A stretch of 64,000 nt of DNA, taken from the NCBI RefSeq assembly GCF_900103665.1, contig NZ_FNGY01000002.1:620001-684000 (forward strand), in the 5' to 3' direction. The translations under genes and the position numbers were made by a program. Positions 37,429-47,283 of the stretch are shown piece by piece (the stretch's first letter is position 1; each line of letters begins with the position of its first letter). The notes beneath the pieces are model-generated. The model was not told the origin of the DNA and searched no databases. It saw nothing but the letters and a program-made list of their open reading frames with translations. Source of the DNA: Pedobacter steynii (GTDB lineage Bacteria > Bacteroidota > Bacteroidia > Sphingobacteriales > Sphingobacteriaceae).

Positions 37429-38175
37429 ATGAACAACGAAACATTAGAGAAGATGCGTCAGCTTCGCCTGTACGGCATGTATGATGCCTTCAAAACCAAT
37501 CTGGAGACTTCAGTGAAAGAATCCCTTACCGCAGACCAGTTTGTCGCATTGCTGGTGGCCAACGAATGGGACGACCGGCGGAACCGCTCTGTACAAAGGG
37601 CCATTAGAGGTGCAAGCTTCCGTTACAATGCCTCTTTAGAACAAATAGACTACTCTTTTGAACGTGGTCTGGATAAGAACCAGGTCCACAGGCTTGCAGG
37701 ACTAGAGTTTATCAAAGAACACAAAGATGTGTTTATTACTGGTTCCACTGGAACCGGTAAAAGTTATCTGGCAACTGCTTTGGGTTACCATGCCTGCCAG
37801 AATGGTTACAAAGTAATGTACGTGAATACGGCTAAACTAATGGGCCAGCTAAAGCTGGCCAAAGCAAAAGGGACCATGCTAGCAGAATTGAAGCGCATAG
37901 AACGCCTGGATATGCTTATACTCGATGACTTCGGCCTGCAGCCCTTCGATCCTCAGTCCAGGCTTGCATTGCTTGATATCATTGAAGACAGGCACCAGAA
38001 GCGTTCTACGGTGATTACTTCTCAGATCCCGGTAAAAGAATGGTACGACATTATTGGTGAAAAAACAGTCGCTGACGCGGTGCTTGACCGCATAGTTCAC
38101 CACTCATTAAGGGTCGAATTGTTTGGAGAATCACTAAGGAGAAAAAAAACTAATCCGGAAAATGTATTTTTGTAG
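37429..38175 (+). CDS. istB: IS21 helper ATPase IstB
   Basis: 248 residues, intact. A DnaC-like AAA+ ATPase: Walker A GSTGTGKS in FITGSTGTGKSYLATALGYH, Walker B LDMLILDDFGLQ, and the sensor-like STVITSQIPVKEWYDIIGE. It assists IstA in target choice and transposition. It starts 20 bases after the istA stop. With istA broken, IstB alone cannot move the element, but could serve another copy of the IS in trans. Confidence 0.93.
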   Translation: MNNETLEKMRQLRLYGMYDAFKTNLETSVKESLTADQFVALLVANEWDDRRNRSVQRAIRGASFRYNASLEQIDYSFERGLDKNQVHRLAGLEFIKEHKDVFITGSTGTGKSYLATALGYHACQNGYKVMYVNTAKLMGQLKLAKAKGTMLAELKRIERLDMLILDDFGLQPFDPQSRLALLDIIEDRHQKRSTVITSQIPVKEWYDIIGEKTVADAVLDRIVHHSLRVELFGESLRRKKTNPENVFL

Positions 38176-38296
38176 AAATAACAGTTGTTAAACCGGACAA
38201 AAAATATCCGTTCAAGGAGCCGATCTGCACAACAACTTTTTGTTCTTTTCAAACCTCAACTCTGAGGGGACAGTTTGCAGTGGCGAACGGGGGTCA

Positions 38297-38898
38297 TTTT
38301 AATTGGTATATCCATTCAGAGCATTGAGCAGGTAAAAAAGGAGTATGGTGCGGAACAGGCGGAAATCATTTTAGGAATTTGCGCGAATATCATTTCTGGG
38401 CAGGTGAGCGGTGATAGTGGCAGGAAGTTTTCGGAGACTTTTGGGAAGATCATGCAGGACAGGCAGAGCATGAGCATCAATAGCAGCGATACCTCTATTT
38501 CTAAATCTACGCAGATGGACTATGCGATCCCGGCCTCTAAGATCGCTACGCTTTCCTCTGGTGAATTTGTGGGTATTGTGGCGGATAGCCCAGATGTAAA
38601 GATCAGGCAAAAGATGTTCCATGCAGAGATTCAAAATGATCACGATGCTATTAAAAGGGAGGAAGAGGGCTACAGGCCGCTTCCGTTTATTCAACAGGTT
38701 ACTGCTGAGGATGTGCGGGAGAATTATTTGAAAATTAAAAGGGACGTGAATGAACTGTTGAAAAATGAATTGCAGAAGATTAAAACAAAAAAGGCCGCTA
38801 GAATGGAAAAACGGAAGAAAAAAGAAAGCATGTGCAGTTCCCCGCCTGCAAAGAAATCTATAAACAAACAAAAGATGGCAAAAACACTATCACGATAG
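38297..38898 (+). pseudogene. 3' fragment of a MobC/TraG-like conjugation coupling gene
   Basis: About 200 residues remain, beginning right after the IS end: QSIEQVKKEYGAEQAEIILG, ANIISGQVSGDSGRKFSETF, ATLSSGEFVGIVADSP, then a highly charged C-terminal tail. This matches the C-terminal region of Bacteroidota MobC/TraG-type coupling ATPases (IEQVKKEYG..QA..I is the end of the ATPase core). The Walker A/B part is absent. The only possible upstream start is a TTG inside the IS, so this is a truncated gene. The IS insertion, or a deletion ending at it, removed the 5' part. 38899-39082 contains no recognisable gene. Confidence 0.75.
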
Positions 38899-39082
38899 CA
38901 TATCACATTTACTTTTTGATGTGAAAAAGGTGGTAAATAAATTAGGAATGTTACTTTTTCTGTTTAAAAAAATAGATCTTGCTTATACATTGTAATAAGT
39001 AAAGATTAAAAGCATTATCGAATTTATTACATATTATTGTGGCTATAAAAGCGTAAATTTAAAGTATAGGTGTAAATTAAAA

Positions 39083-39673
39083 ATGGCTATTAAACCCCTT
39101 AAAAATGAAACTGAATTATTGCTCAGCATTGCTGAAGGGAATCAAGAGGCTTTTACTGTAGTCTTTAATTACTATTACGATTATGTCTTTTCTTTTAGCA
39201 GGAAACTGACGCGTTCAGAAGAATTAGGAAAGGAAGTTGCTCAGGATATTTTCATGAAGATTTGGTTCGATAGAAATAACTTAGTAAATATTGAAAATTT
39301 CGGTGGCTTTGTGAATAGATTGGTTCGTAATCATTCCTTTGATATATTGAGAAAATTAGCTACCCATGAAAGAGCTAGTCATGAAATAGGACTTTCTTCT
39401 ACTGAATTAGATTCAAATACCGAGCAAACCCTTGATTATAATGAAACGCTAAAAATTCTGGAAGAGGCTATTGAGCTTTTACCTGATCAGCAAAAAAGAG
39501 TTTATGTGCTTTGCCATCAGGAAGGACTAAAATATGATGAGGCTGCGAAAGAATTAAATATTTCTTCTGCAACTGTTCATTATCATATGAAGTTGGCTCT
39601 TAGTGTTATACGGGGTCATTTTAAACGAAATGCAGTTGCTTTTCCGTTTCTTATGATGTGTTTTTTAAAATAA
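39083..39673 (+). CDS. ECF sigma factor, FecI-like Bacteroidota type
   Basis: 196 residues. Sigma region 2 (NYYYDYVFSFSRKLTRSEEL with VAQDIFMKIWFDR) and region 4 (LLPDQQKRVYVLCHQEGLKY, ELNISSATVHYHMKLAL) are complete. It directs RNA polymerase to the promoter of the SusC-led cluster under control of the FecR-like anti-sigma encoded next, the standard Bacteroidota arrangement for TonB-dependent receptor loci. Confidence 0.93.
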   Translation: MAIKPLKNETELLLSIAEGNQEAFTVVFNYYYDYVFSFSRKLTRSEELGKEVAQDIFMKIWFDRNNLVNIENFGGFVNRLVRNHSFDILRKLATHERASHEIGLSSTELDSNTEQTLDYNETLKILEEAIELLPDQQKRVYVLCHQEGLKYDEAAKELNISSATVHYHMKLALSVIRGHFKRNAVAFPFLMMCFLK

Positions 39674-39766
39674 TTTTCAAAAACCACTACCCGATAGGTT
39701 GAGTTGTTCGTCACTATTATAAATCAAGGTTAATTTAACTTTAAGATTTTACTAATTATTGGAACA

Positions 39767-40927
39767 ATGGATCATAATAATAAGCGACTATCTGAACTTT
39801 TTAACGGGTATCTTTCTCAAATCAATACAGATGAGGAGCGGATCGAATTTTTCGATTATGTACAAGATCCATTTTATGCGGTAGATATTCAGGAGTTAAT
39901 TTCTGATGCTTATGAAAACCAAGTTGAACCGGTTAACATAGATGCGCGAATAAAAGCAGAAGTCCTGAATTCAATTTTAGCTGAAAAACAATTTATAAAT
40001 ACACCGAAGCGGATTAAACTTTGGCCTGGTATAGCTGCAGCTGTGGCTATAATTACTGTAGTTGGTTTAGGTCTTTTATTTTATAATGATAAAGCAGTTG
40101 AGCAGAGCGTTGTTACAAACCAAGCCAATGATGCTTCTCCGGGAAAAAATACAGCCACATTAACACTTGCAGATGGCAGGAAAATTATGCTGTCCAATGT
40201 AAAGAATGGACAGTTGGCAAACGAGTCTGGTTCGATTATCTCTAAAACAGTGGATGGTCAGCTTGTTTATCAGGACGGGAAAATGATAAGTGATGAAAAA
40301 GTTAGTCCCAATGTATTATCGACAACCAGAGGCCAGACTTATAAGGTTCAGTTACCTGATGGTACAAATGTATGGCTAAATTCGGCCTCTTCGATTAAAT
40401 ACCCGGCATCTTTTGCTAATCTTAAAGACAGAACTGTTGAGTTAACTGGCGAAGCTTATTTTGAAGTGGCTAAGGAAAAAAATCATCCTTTTATAGTTAG
40501 GACGGATCGTCAGGAGGTAAGGGTGCTTGGAACGCATTTCAATATAAATAGTTATAAAGATGAACCGGCAATTGTCACGACCTTACTTGAGGGATCCATT
40601 AGAATTAACAACGTAAAAACGCTTAAACCCGGGGAACAGGCGGATTTGGATAAAAGTGGTGAGCTGATTGTTTCCCAGGGGAACAGCGATGCGGCAGCCT
40701 GGAAGGATGGAAAATTCAGATTCCTTAATACTGATTTGGAAACCGTATTAAGACAGCTTGGTCGTTGGTATGATGTTGAGATTAAATATGAGGATGCAAT
40801 ACCTCAGCGGAAGTTCACTGGTGGTATTGACAGAAGTCTGAAGGCTTCGGAGGCTTTGGATATTCTTAGGTATACTAAAGTAAATTTTAGAATCGAGGGA
40901 AAAACAATAATCGTAAGTAATAAGTAA
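39767..40927 (+). CDS. FecR-like anti-sigma factor
   Basis: 386 residues. A short cytoplasmic N-terminal part, one membrane segment at about 86-106 (LWPGIAAAVAIITVVGLGLL), then a periplasmic FecR domain (TTRGQTYKVQLPDGTNVWLN, VELTGEAYFEVAKEKNHPF, FIVRTDRQEVRVLGTHFNIN) and a C-terminal DUF4974-like domain (FLNTDLETVLRQLGRWYDVE). It holds the sigma factor until the SusC plug signals a bound substrate through STN contacts. Confidence 0.93.
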   Translation: MDHNNKRLSELFNGYLSQINTDEERIEFFDYVQDPFYAVDIQELISDAYENQVEPVNIDARIKAEVLNSILAEKQFINTPKRIKLWPGIAAAVAIITVVGLGLLFYNDKAVEQSVVTNQANDASPGKNTATLTLADGRKIMLSNVKNGQLANESGSIISKTVDGQLVYQDGKMISDEKVSPNVLSTTRGQTYKVQLPDGTNVWLNSASSIKYPASFANLKDRTVELTGEAYFEVAKEKNHPFIVRTDRQEVRVLGTHFNINSYKDEPAIVTTLLEGSIRINNVKTLKPGEQADLDKSGELIVSQGNSDAAAWKDGKFRFLNTDLETVLRQLGRWYDVEIKYEDAIPQRKFTGGIDRSLKASEALDILRYTKVNFRIEGKTIIVSNK

Positions 40928-41153
40928 GTAATCACAAACGGCTCTTCAATCAACTTTTTTATAAACCTAATAACCAAACCGAAAATGAAAAAAAAGATAC
41001 CAACCTAACTAAGAGCAGATAAGGTGCTTAATAAAAAGCCGGAAAGTGTTGGAACCACGATCCGGCAGATGATTGAGTCAACCTCCCTTATGAGTTTAAC
41101 TTCTTAAGGAAAAACGTGAAACATTTGACCATCAACTCAACCTAATCAAAAGT

Positions 41154-44100
41154 ATGAAAATAAATGCTTTTATCCTAGGCAGGCTTATTCATAGGCGGCC
41201 AGGTAAACTTATATTAATCATGAAATTAACCACTTTCATATTAATTTTAGCCTTAACGCAAGTATGCGCAAAGGGATTTGGACAAAAGATCAATCTGAAT
41301 GAAAAAGATGTGTCCCTGGAAAAAATCTTACAAATGATAAGACAACAATCGGGGTATGAGTTTTTTTATGATGTGAAAGATCTGCAAGGCAAGAAGATAA
41401 CTGTTAAGCTAATGAATGCTGCAGTAGAGGATGCTGTAAAACAATCGCTCGTTGGTTTTCCCTTATCCTATAAAATCTTAAATAAAACTATTGTACTGAC
41501 AAGGACATCAGTTACGGAAATGGTTAATAGTGAGGTTATTGATCCTGTGAGAATTACTGGGAAAATTACCGATTCCCTGGGTAAACCACTAGAGGGTGCG
41601 ACCATCTCGGTACAAAGAAAAACTCGGGAAAAAGACATCAGAATTAGTAGTTCTGGACTAATTGTTGGCCCATCAGGTGAATTTGAAATGATTGTTGGGG
41701 AAGGGGACAAGATTTTCATTACTTATATTGGATATGCTGCTTTTTCTTTTACCGCAAAAAGAAATTTGGCCTATCAGAATATAGTTCTTCAAAAGTCCAG
41801 TCAGAACTTAACTGAAGTAACAGTCTCTACCGGTTATCAAAAATTGTCAAAAGAACGCGTTACAGGTTCCTTTGCCAAACCGGATATGAAGGTCTTTTCT
41901 AATCGTACCGGTACGATGGATGTGGTTGCCAGACTCGAGGGGCAAATAGCCGGTTTATCTGTTGGACAAGAATATGACATAGATGTTAATACCGGAGCAA
42001 AGACTCGAAAATCACTCATTAGAGGTACTGGTAGTATGCTGCTTTCTACAGAGCCATTATATGTTTTAAACGGTGTGATCATTAAGGATTTTAGCCTGGT
42101 GAATATTGACGATATCGACGATATTACTGTATTGAAGGATGCTGCTGCAGCAGCGATTTGGGGTGCTCAGGCTGCCAATGGTGTAATTGTTGTCAATACC
42201 AAGTCCGGAAAAAAGAATCAAAGAGTCAGGGTTTCATATAGCGGATTCGCGGATTTTCAAAACAAGCCGGATATGAACTATGAAAAAACTTTAAACAGTC
42301 GTCAGCTCATCGAGTCAGCAAAGGAAATCTTTGATCCAACATTTTACCCTTATAATTCGCTTACTTATAGTATGATAGCTCCACATGAAACCATATTGTA
42401 TAATCGGTCCGGTGGGAAAATAACAGAGGCTCAGGCAAATGCAAGCCTGGATAGTCTTGCCAATATAGACAATCGGTCCCAGGCCAAAGATTTGTTTTAT
42501 CGCAATACCTACACGACCAACCATACTGTTTCAGCATCTGGAGGTAATAATATGTATTCCTTTTATACTTCTTTAGGTTATACGGGGTCAAAGGGGCCGG
42601 CTCCAGGTTCGAACTCGGATACATACAAAATAGGATTTAATCAGGATTTTAGCCCTAATGACCGGATCACGACAGGGCTTAGTGTACAATTGTTAAGTTC
42701 AAAAGCAAAAGGTAATAATGCATTTAGCTATAATAGAATGTCTGTGTTACCTTACCAATTGTTTAAGGATGCTCAGGGAAACAACTTAAGTATGCCCTAT
42801 ATGGTGTCTCGCTTCTCGCCGGAGCTTCGCGATTCTTATCAGACACAAAGTGGAGTGGATCTTTCTACTTATAGCCCGCTGGATGAAGTAAATTATGGGT
42901 ATTCAAAAAATAATATGCTCAGTGTTAATGCGGTTTCAAATACTACAATAAAATTATGGAAAGGACTGAGTTTTTTGGGTACATATGGCTATTCAACTGC
43001 TCCGAGAACTACAAAATCCTATGAGGATCATGCTAAGTATAGTTCACGTGCCCAATCCATAGATTTTATTCCTGTAGATGGTTCTGAACCTTATATTCCA
43101 TTGACGGGTGGAACATTAAATACTATTGAAGCGAATCAGAGAAACTGGACGGTTCGTAATCAGCTTGTTTACAACTACACAGGTAGGGAAGGAAAGGATA
43201 TGTTTACATTTCAAGGAGGTCATGAGGCTAGTGAAAGCTTGACAAACAGCACCAAAACTTATGTGCTTGGCTGGGATGAACAACTTCAGACTTCTGCAGA
43301 TGTAGATTATAAATTGCTTAAGCAAGGGGTATTCAATACGATTACCGGAGCGGGTTTTCTATACATTTTTCCGTACCAAGCTACGGAAGTGTTTTCGAGG
43401 TTTAATTCCTATTTTGCTATGGGAAGTTATACTTTAAACCAAAAGTATACTATAGATGGAAGTTGGCGGGTTGATAAAAGTAGTTTGTTTGGCAGTGATA
43501 TATCTGCGCAGAATAAGCCTGTTTATAGTATTGGTGGTAAATGGAATATGGCCAGTGAGAACTTCATGAAGCCGATAACATGGATCAATCAATTGGCACT
43601 TAGGGCAACCTATGGTATTACGGGGAATTCACCTTACACAGGTTTTGCTACAATATATGACGTAATCAGCCCTGAACAGTTTTTATTTTACCCTCAGATT
43701 GCAGGTCCTTCCTACGGACTGGCGACTCCGGCCAACAGGAAGCTGAGCTGGGAAACAAGTAAGACGATCAATTTAGGGGTAGATTTTGGGATTTTGAATG
43801 GTCGCTTACGCGGTAATATGGAGTATTATCGTAAAAATACCAGCAATTTATTAGGTTTTCTTCCTTTGGATCCCTTTACCGGCTTAGGGAGCGCAGCATC
43901 AAATGGTGGAGATGTGGTTAATCGCGGTTGGAACATTTCACTGTTTAGTACAAACATTACTTCGAAGGATTTCAGCTGGAATACAGCACTTATATTTTCT
44001 GCCAATAGAAATAAGTTGCTGAGTTATGGTCCGGTGAAGAGCTACGAAAACCAGCCTGATTTTAGGACTTCTGCAACCTATGTTACTGGTTATTCATATA

Positions 44101-44741
44101 TGCCTTTATTTGCGTATAAGTACGCTGGTTTGGATAACCAGGGTGATCCCCAGATATATTTGGCTGATGGGACGATAACTAAAGATCCTTCAAAGGTTCA
44201 GGCAAAGGATTTGGTGTATATGGGATCTACAATACCCAAGTTTAATGGCGGGATGAGTAATACATTTAAGTATAATCAATTTACGCTCATGCTGAATATG
44301 GTCTATAATTTTGGAGCTGTAATGCGCAGAGATGTGAATGAGTTTTATACCGGTAGACTTAGTACATGGAACGTATCACCTGAGTTTTTAAATCGATGGA
44401 AAAAACCTGGGGACGAGAATAAGACCAATATTCCTGGCTATCGTGCAGATCCCAATTACTTTGACCGAAGCACATCGTTTTATACTTTAGCAGATATCAA
44501 TGTTGCAGATGCTTCTTATGTCAAGCTTAGAGAGACTACTTTAGGGTACGATCTTAATCCAAAGCTTCTTAAGGGGCTAAAAATTCAAAGTGCAAGCCTA
44601 TTTGTGCAGATGAAGAACATCATGCTCTGGAAAGCCAATAAATATGGGATTGATCCGGAGTATCATGATTTTAGACGAGGGACACGTGCTCAAAGAGCAG
44701 GGGAACATTCCATGTCAATAGGGGTAAATATTAATTTTTAG
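41154..44741 (+). CDS. SusC/RagA-type TonB-dependent outer membrane transporter
   Basis: 1195 residues. A signal sequence follows MKLTTFILILALTQVC (internal ATG at 41220; the 41154 start adds a 22-residue leader, as in many SusC proteins). Then an STN signalling domain (about 45-115: DVSLEKILQMIRQQSGYEFF), a CarboxypepD_reg-like domain (about 135-200), the plug (VTVSTGYQKLSKERVTGSFA and ITVLKDAAAAAIWGAQAANG) and a long beta-barrel ending in a terminal aromatic residue (SIGVNINF). It imports an unknown ligand, using energy from TonB, together with the SusD lipoprotein. The STN domain fits control through the upstream sigma/anti-sigma pair. The 40928-41153 spacer holds no gene. Confidence 0.94.
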   Translation: MKINAFILGRLIHRRPGKLILIMKLTTFILILALTQVCAKGFGQKINLNEKDVSLEKILQMIRQQSGYEFFYDVKDLQGKKITVKLMNAAVEDAVKQSLVGFPLSYKILNKTIVLTRTSVTEMVNSEVIDPVRITGKITDSLGKPLEGATISVQRKTREKDIRISSSGLIVGPSGEFEMIVGEGDKIFITYIGYAAFSFTAKRNLAYQNIVLQKSSQNLTEVTVSTGYQKLSKERVTGSFAKPDMKVFSNRTGTMDVVARLEGQIAGLSVGQEYDIDVNTGAKTRKSLIRGTGSMLLSTEPLYVLNGVIIKDFSLVNIDDIDDITVLKDAAAAAIWGAQAANGVIVVNTKSGKKNQRVRVSYSGFADFQNKPDMNYEKTLNSRQLIESAKEIFDPTFYPYNSLTYSMIAPHETILYNRSGGKITEAQANASLDSLANIDNRSQAKDLFYRNTYTTNHTVSASGGNNMYSFYTSLGYTGSKGPAPGSNSDTYKIGFNQDFSPNDRITTGLSVQLLSSKAKGNNAFSYNRMSVLPYQLFKDAQGNNLSMPYMVSRFSPELRDSYQTQSGVDLSTYSPLDEVNYGYSKNNMLSVNAVSNTTIKLWKGLSFLGTYGYSTAPRTTKSYEDHAKYSSRAQSIDFIPVDGSEPYIPLTGGTLNTIEANQRNWTVRNQLVYNYTGREGKDMFTFQGGHEASESLTNSTKTYVLGWDEQLQTSADVDYKLLKQGVFNTITGAGFLYIFPYQATEVFSRFNSYFAMGSYTLNQKYTIDGSWRVDKSSLFGSDISAQNKPVYSIGGKWNMASENFMKPITWINQLALRATYGITGNSPYTGFATIYDVISPEQFLFYPQIAGPSYGLATPANRKLSWETSKTINLGVDFGILNGRLRGNMEYYRKNTSNLLGFLPLDPFTGLGSAASNGGDVVNRGWNISLFSTNITSKDFSWNTALIFSANRNKLLSYGPVKSYENQPDFRTSATYVTGYSYMPLFAYKYAGLDNQGDPQIYLADGTITKDPSKVQAKDLVYMGSTIPKFNGGMSNTFKYNQFTLMLNMVYNFGAVMRRDVNEFYTGRLSTWNVSPEFLNRWKKPGDENKTNIPGYRADPNYFDRSTSFYTLADINVADASYVKLRETTLGYDLNPKLLKGLKIQSASLFVQMKNIMLWKANKYGIDPEYHDFRRGTRAQRAGEHSMSIGVNINF

Positions 44742-44762
44742 AATGTATTAACTAATCATACG

Positions 44763-46274
44763 ATGAAAAGATTTGATAATGTGAAAGTGGTATTTATGAT
44801 AGCACTTTCACTCACAATAAGTTCATGCAAAAAAAGTTTTCTGGAAAAAGTGCCGAAAGGAGTGTTAGTTGCCACGACTTATGAAGACTATGATAAACTA
44901 ATGAACAATACAAGTTATTATATCTATAATAATGCAGGGCCATGGCAACCAGCAATGTTAATGGGAGATGAGGTGTCCGCTGAAGATGCAAATTATAATC
45001 AGGAGGGGATGGAACAGGCAGGTTTCTTTTTCCAGTGGGAAAAAAACATTTTTATAGCCAATGCGAGTTCATTTCAGCCTTTGGATAATCCTGGTTTTTT
45101 ATCCCGGTTTTTAGGAGAGCTGTATACTGTTAACATGATTGTCAATGGAGTGAACGGTGCATCAGGTGGCTCGGCACAACAAAAGCTTGATATTCAGGCT
45201 CAGGCAAAAGTTACTCGTGCTTTTATCCAATTTCAACTGTTAAATTACTTTACGAAACCTTATTCAGCGGCAACAGCCTCAACTGATTTGGGCTTCCCAA
45301 TAATTAGGACAGCTGAGGCTACAGCTACCGATTTCAAGCGGGGAACACTTCAGCAGTCGTATGATGCCATAATCGATGATATTTCCTCATCTATACCCAA
45401 CTTGAAAATTCAGCCAGCGTTTCCAACCCGTATGTCAAAATCTGCTGCAGAGGCGCTTTTGGGGAAAATTTATTTATTTATGGGAAGGAATGCAGAGGCG
45501 CTTAAGCAGTTCAACGACGCTTTCAGTGATCTTTCAAAAATGAGCAATCCACCACGCTTATATGACTATAATGAAACTTTTGCTGCTAACGGATCCTTTT
45601 TGCCAATTAGTCCTGTATCGGGACCGAATTCTCCGTTTAATAACAGTACCGATATTATTGAATCGCTGGTGGCTAAAATGTCTTATTCAGGTAGCTACAA
45701 TGGTAATGGTTATAGCAATGATTTTTTGACAATTAGTCCTCAGACTGTTGCATTATACGAAAATTCGGATTGGAGACTTCAGTTTTATACTGATCTGCAA
45801 GCAGATTTTAATCCGATTCCTGTTTCTGGAGGAAATGTTCGTCTGCGTAAATATGGTTTGAGGTTTGCACGGATTGGAATGCAGTTATCTGAATTATATT
45901 TATTAAGAGCTGAAGCCAGGGCAAGAGCAGGTGATCTGTCTGGAGCAAAAGAAGATGTTGAAGCCTTACGGGTTAAAAGAATGCCCGCGGCTCAGGCAGT
46001 TGTACCTACGCTAATTGCCGGTAATAAAGAAGCACTCATCAAATTCATCATAGAAGAACGTATCCGGGAATTTGCTGTTGAAGGCTATCGTTGGTTTGAT
46101 ATGCGCAGATTGTCGGTAGATCCATTGTTCGCCAACCAGCCAGCTGCCAAGCATATTCGATATGCTGCTGATGGTACAGTTTTCAAAGAGTTTACTTTGA
46201 CTCCTGCAAGGTTAACACTTAAAATACCGCCTCCTTATCTGAATGCCCATCCTGAAATGCAGGATAATCCTTAG
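44763..46274 (+). CDS. SusD/RagB-family outer membrane lipoprotein
   Basis: 503 residues. Lipobox SSCKKS with the lipidated cysteine at about 22. SusD helical features are the N-terminal TYEDYDKLMNNTSYY region, the TPR-like SAAEALLGKIYLFMGRNAEAL and LSELYLLRAEARARAGDLSG, and the C-terminal IIEERIREFAVEGYRWFDMRRL signature. It caps the SusC barrel and binds the substrate. Spacing of 21 bases after susC indicates an operon. Confidence 0.94.
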   Translation: MKRFDNVKVVFMIALSLTISSCKKSFLEKVPKGVLVATTYEDYDKLMNNTSYYIYNNAGPWQPAMLMGDEVSAEDANYNQEGMEQAGFFFQWEKNIFIANASSFQPLDNPGFLSRFLGELYTVNMIVNGVNGASGGSAQQKLDIQAQAKVTRAFIQFQLLNYFTKPYSAATASTDLGFPIIRTAEATATDFKRGTLQQSYDAIIDDISSSIPNLKIQPAFPTRMSKSAAEALLGKIYLFMGRNAEALKQFNDAFSDLSKMSNPPRLYDYNETFAANGSFLPISPVSGPNSPFNNSTDIIESLVAKMSYSGSYNGNGYSNDFLTISPQTVALYENSDWRLQFYTDLQADFNPIPVSGGNVRLRKYGLRFARIGMQLSELYLLRAEARARAGDLSGAKEDVEALRVKRMPAAQAVVPTLIAGNKEALIKFIIEERIREFAVEGYRWFDMRRLSVDPLFANQPAAKHIRYAADGTVFKEFTLTPARLTLKIPPPYLNAHPEMQDNP

Positions 46275-46347
46275 GTAAGTATAGAACATCATTAATACAA
46301 TTAGCAATGACTTAAAGGGTCATAAGGGAATACTATATAAAAAAATA

Positions 46348-47277
46348 ATGAAACAAAGTATTGTAAAAATTGAAAGTCTATCCCATAAGTATACACGGGA
46401 CTGGGCTATTCGCGACATCGGCTTCGAGGTCGATAAGATAGGTATACTAGGTCTTTTAGGTTCCAATGGGGCTGGTAAATCAACAATAATGAATATTCTT
46501 TGCGGGGTTTTAAACCAGACTGAAGGAAATGTATTTATTGATGATATTGATTTACGCAGTAAACCTGAAGATGCAAAACGATTACTAGGGTTTTTGCCGC
46601 AAAATGCGCCTCTTCATTTGGAATTAACGGTTGAAGAATATCTAACTTATTGCGCTAATATCCGTGATATTGAAAAAAATAAAATAAAAAGTGCAGTTGA
46701 TGGGGTTATGGAGAAATGCGGAGTATCGCATTTCTCTAAAAGACTCTTACAGAATCTTTCTGGTGGATATCGCCAGCGTGTAGGGATTGCCCAGGCAATT
46801 ATTCACCAGCCAAAATTAGTAGTGCTTGATGAACCTACCAATGGACTGGATCCGAATCAGATTATCGAGGTTAGAAAACTCATTAAGGAGATTGGGGAAG
46901 AAAGAGCAGTAATATTTTCTTCTCATATTCTGTCAGAAGTTCAGGCAATTTGTAAGCAGGTTAAAATGATTGAAAGTGGACGTATGGTGTTTTCTGATTC
47001 CATGGATGCTTTTAATAATTATGTGTTGCCCGATACCATGATAGTATCAATGGATAATCCGCCTTCGGTGGAGGAACTGAATGCTTTTCCTGGAGTAACT
47101 AAGGTAGAATTGCTGAATGACAGAAGCATCAGGTTACATTTTACGCCAAATAAGAATATTTCCAAAGAGGTTATTGCAGCCAGTGTACAGCGCGGCTGGG
47201 AATTAAATGAAATAATGTTTGAGAGAACATCTCTTGATGAGGTGTTTGCTCAATTATCCAATAAGACAAAACGATAG
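46348..47277 (+). CDS. ABC transporter ATP-binding protein, GldA-like
   Basis: 309 residues. Walker A GSNGAGKST at 38-46, ABC signature LSGGYRQRVGIAQA from 137, Walker B LVVLDEPTNG around 157-165, and the H-loop SSHILSE. This is the ATPase of an ABC-2 type transporter, closest in form to GldA of the gliding-type GldAFG transporter. The partner membrane protein follows after 6 bases. Confidence 0.92.
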   Translation: MKQSIVKIESLSHKYTRDWAIRDIGFEVDKIGILGLLGSNGAGKSTIMNILCGVLNQTEGNVFIDDIDLRSKPEDAKRLLGFLPQNAPLHLELTVEEYLTYCANIRDIEKNKIKSAVDGVMEKCGVSHFSKRLLQNLSGGYRQRVGIAQAIIHQPKLVVLDEPTNGLDPNQIIEVRKLIKEIGEERAVIFSSHILSEVQAICKQVKMIESGRMVFSDSMDAFNNYVLPDTMIVSMDNPPSVEELNAFPGVTKVELLNDRSIRLHFTPNKNISKEVIAASVQRGWELNEIMFERTSLDEVFAQLSNKTKR

Positions 47278-47283
47278 AGACAA

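Larger units (their letters stand above)
35674..38296 (+). mobile_element. IS21-family insertion sequence with istA and istB
   Basis: About 2.6 kb. The left end TGCCCCCCCTTCGCCA and the right end, read inward, TGACCCCCGTTCGCCA, are matching imperfect terminal repeats, and similarity continues inward (AAACTGACCCC versus AAACTGTCCCC). Between them lie istA (with an in-frame stop) and an intact istB. Ends begin TG and finish CA as in IS21. No clear target duplication is visible (left flank CCAAAG, right flank TTTTAA), so the exact boundary or a later deletion is uncertain. Confidence 0.85.
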
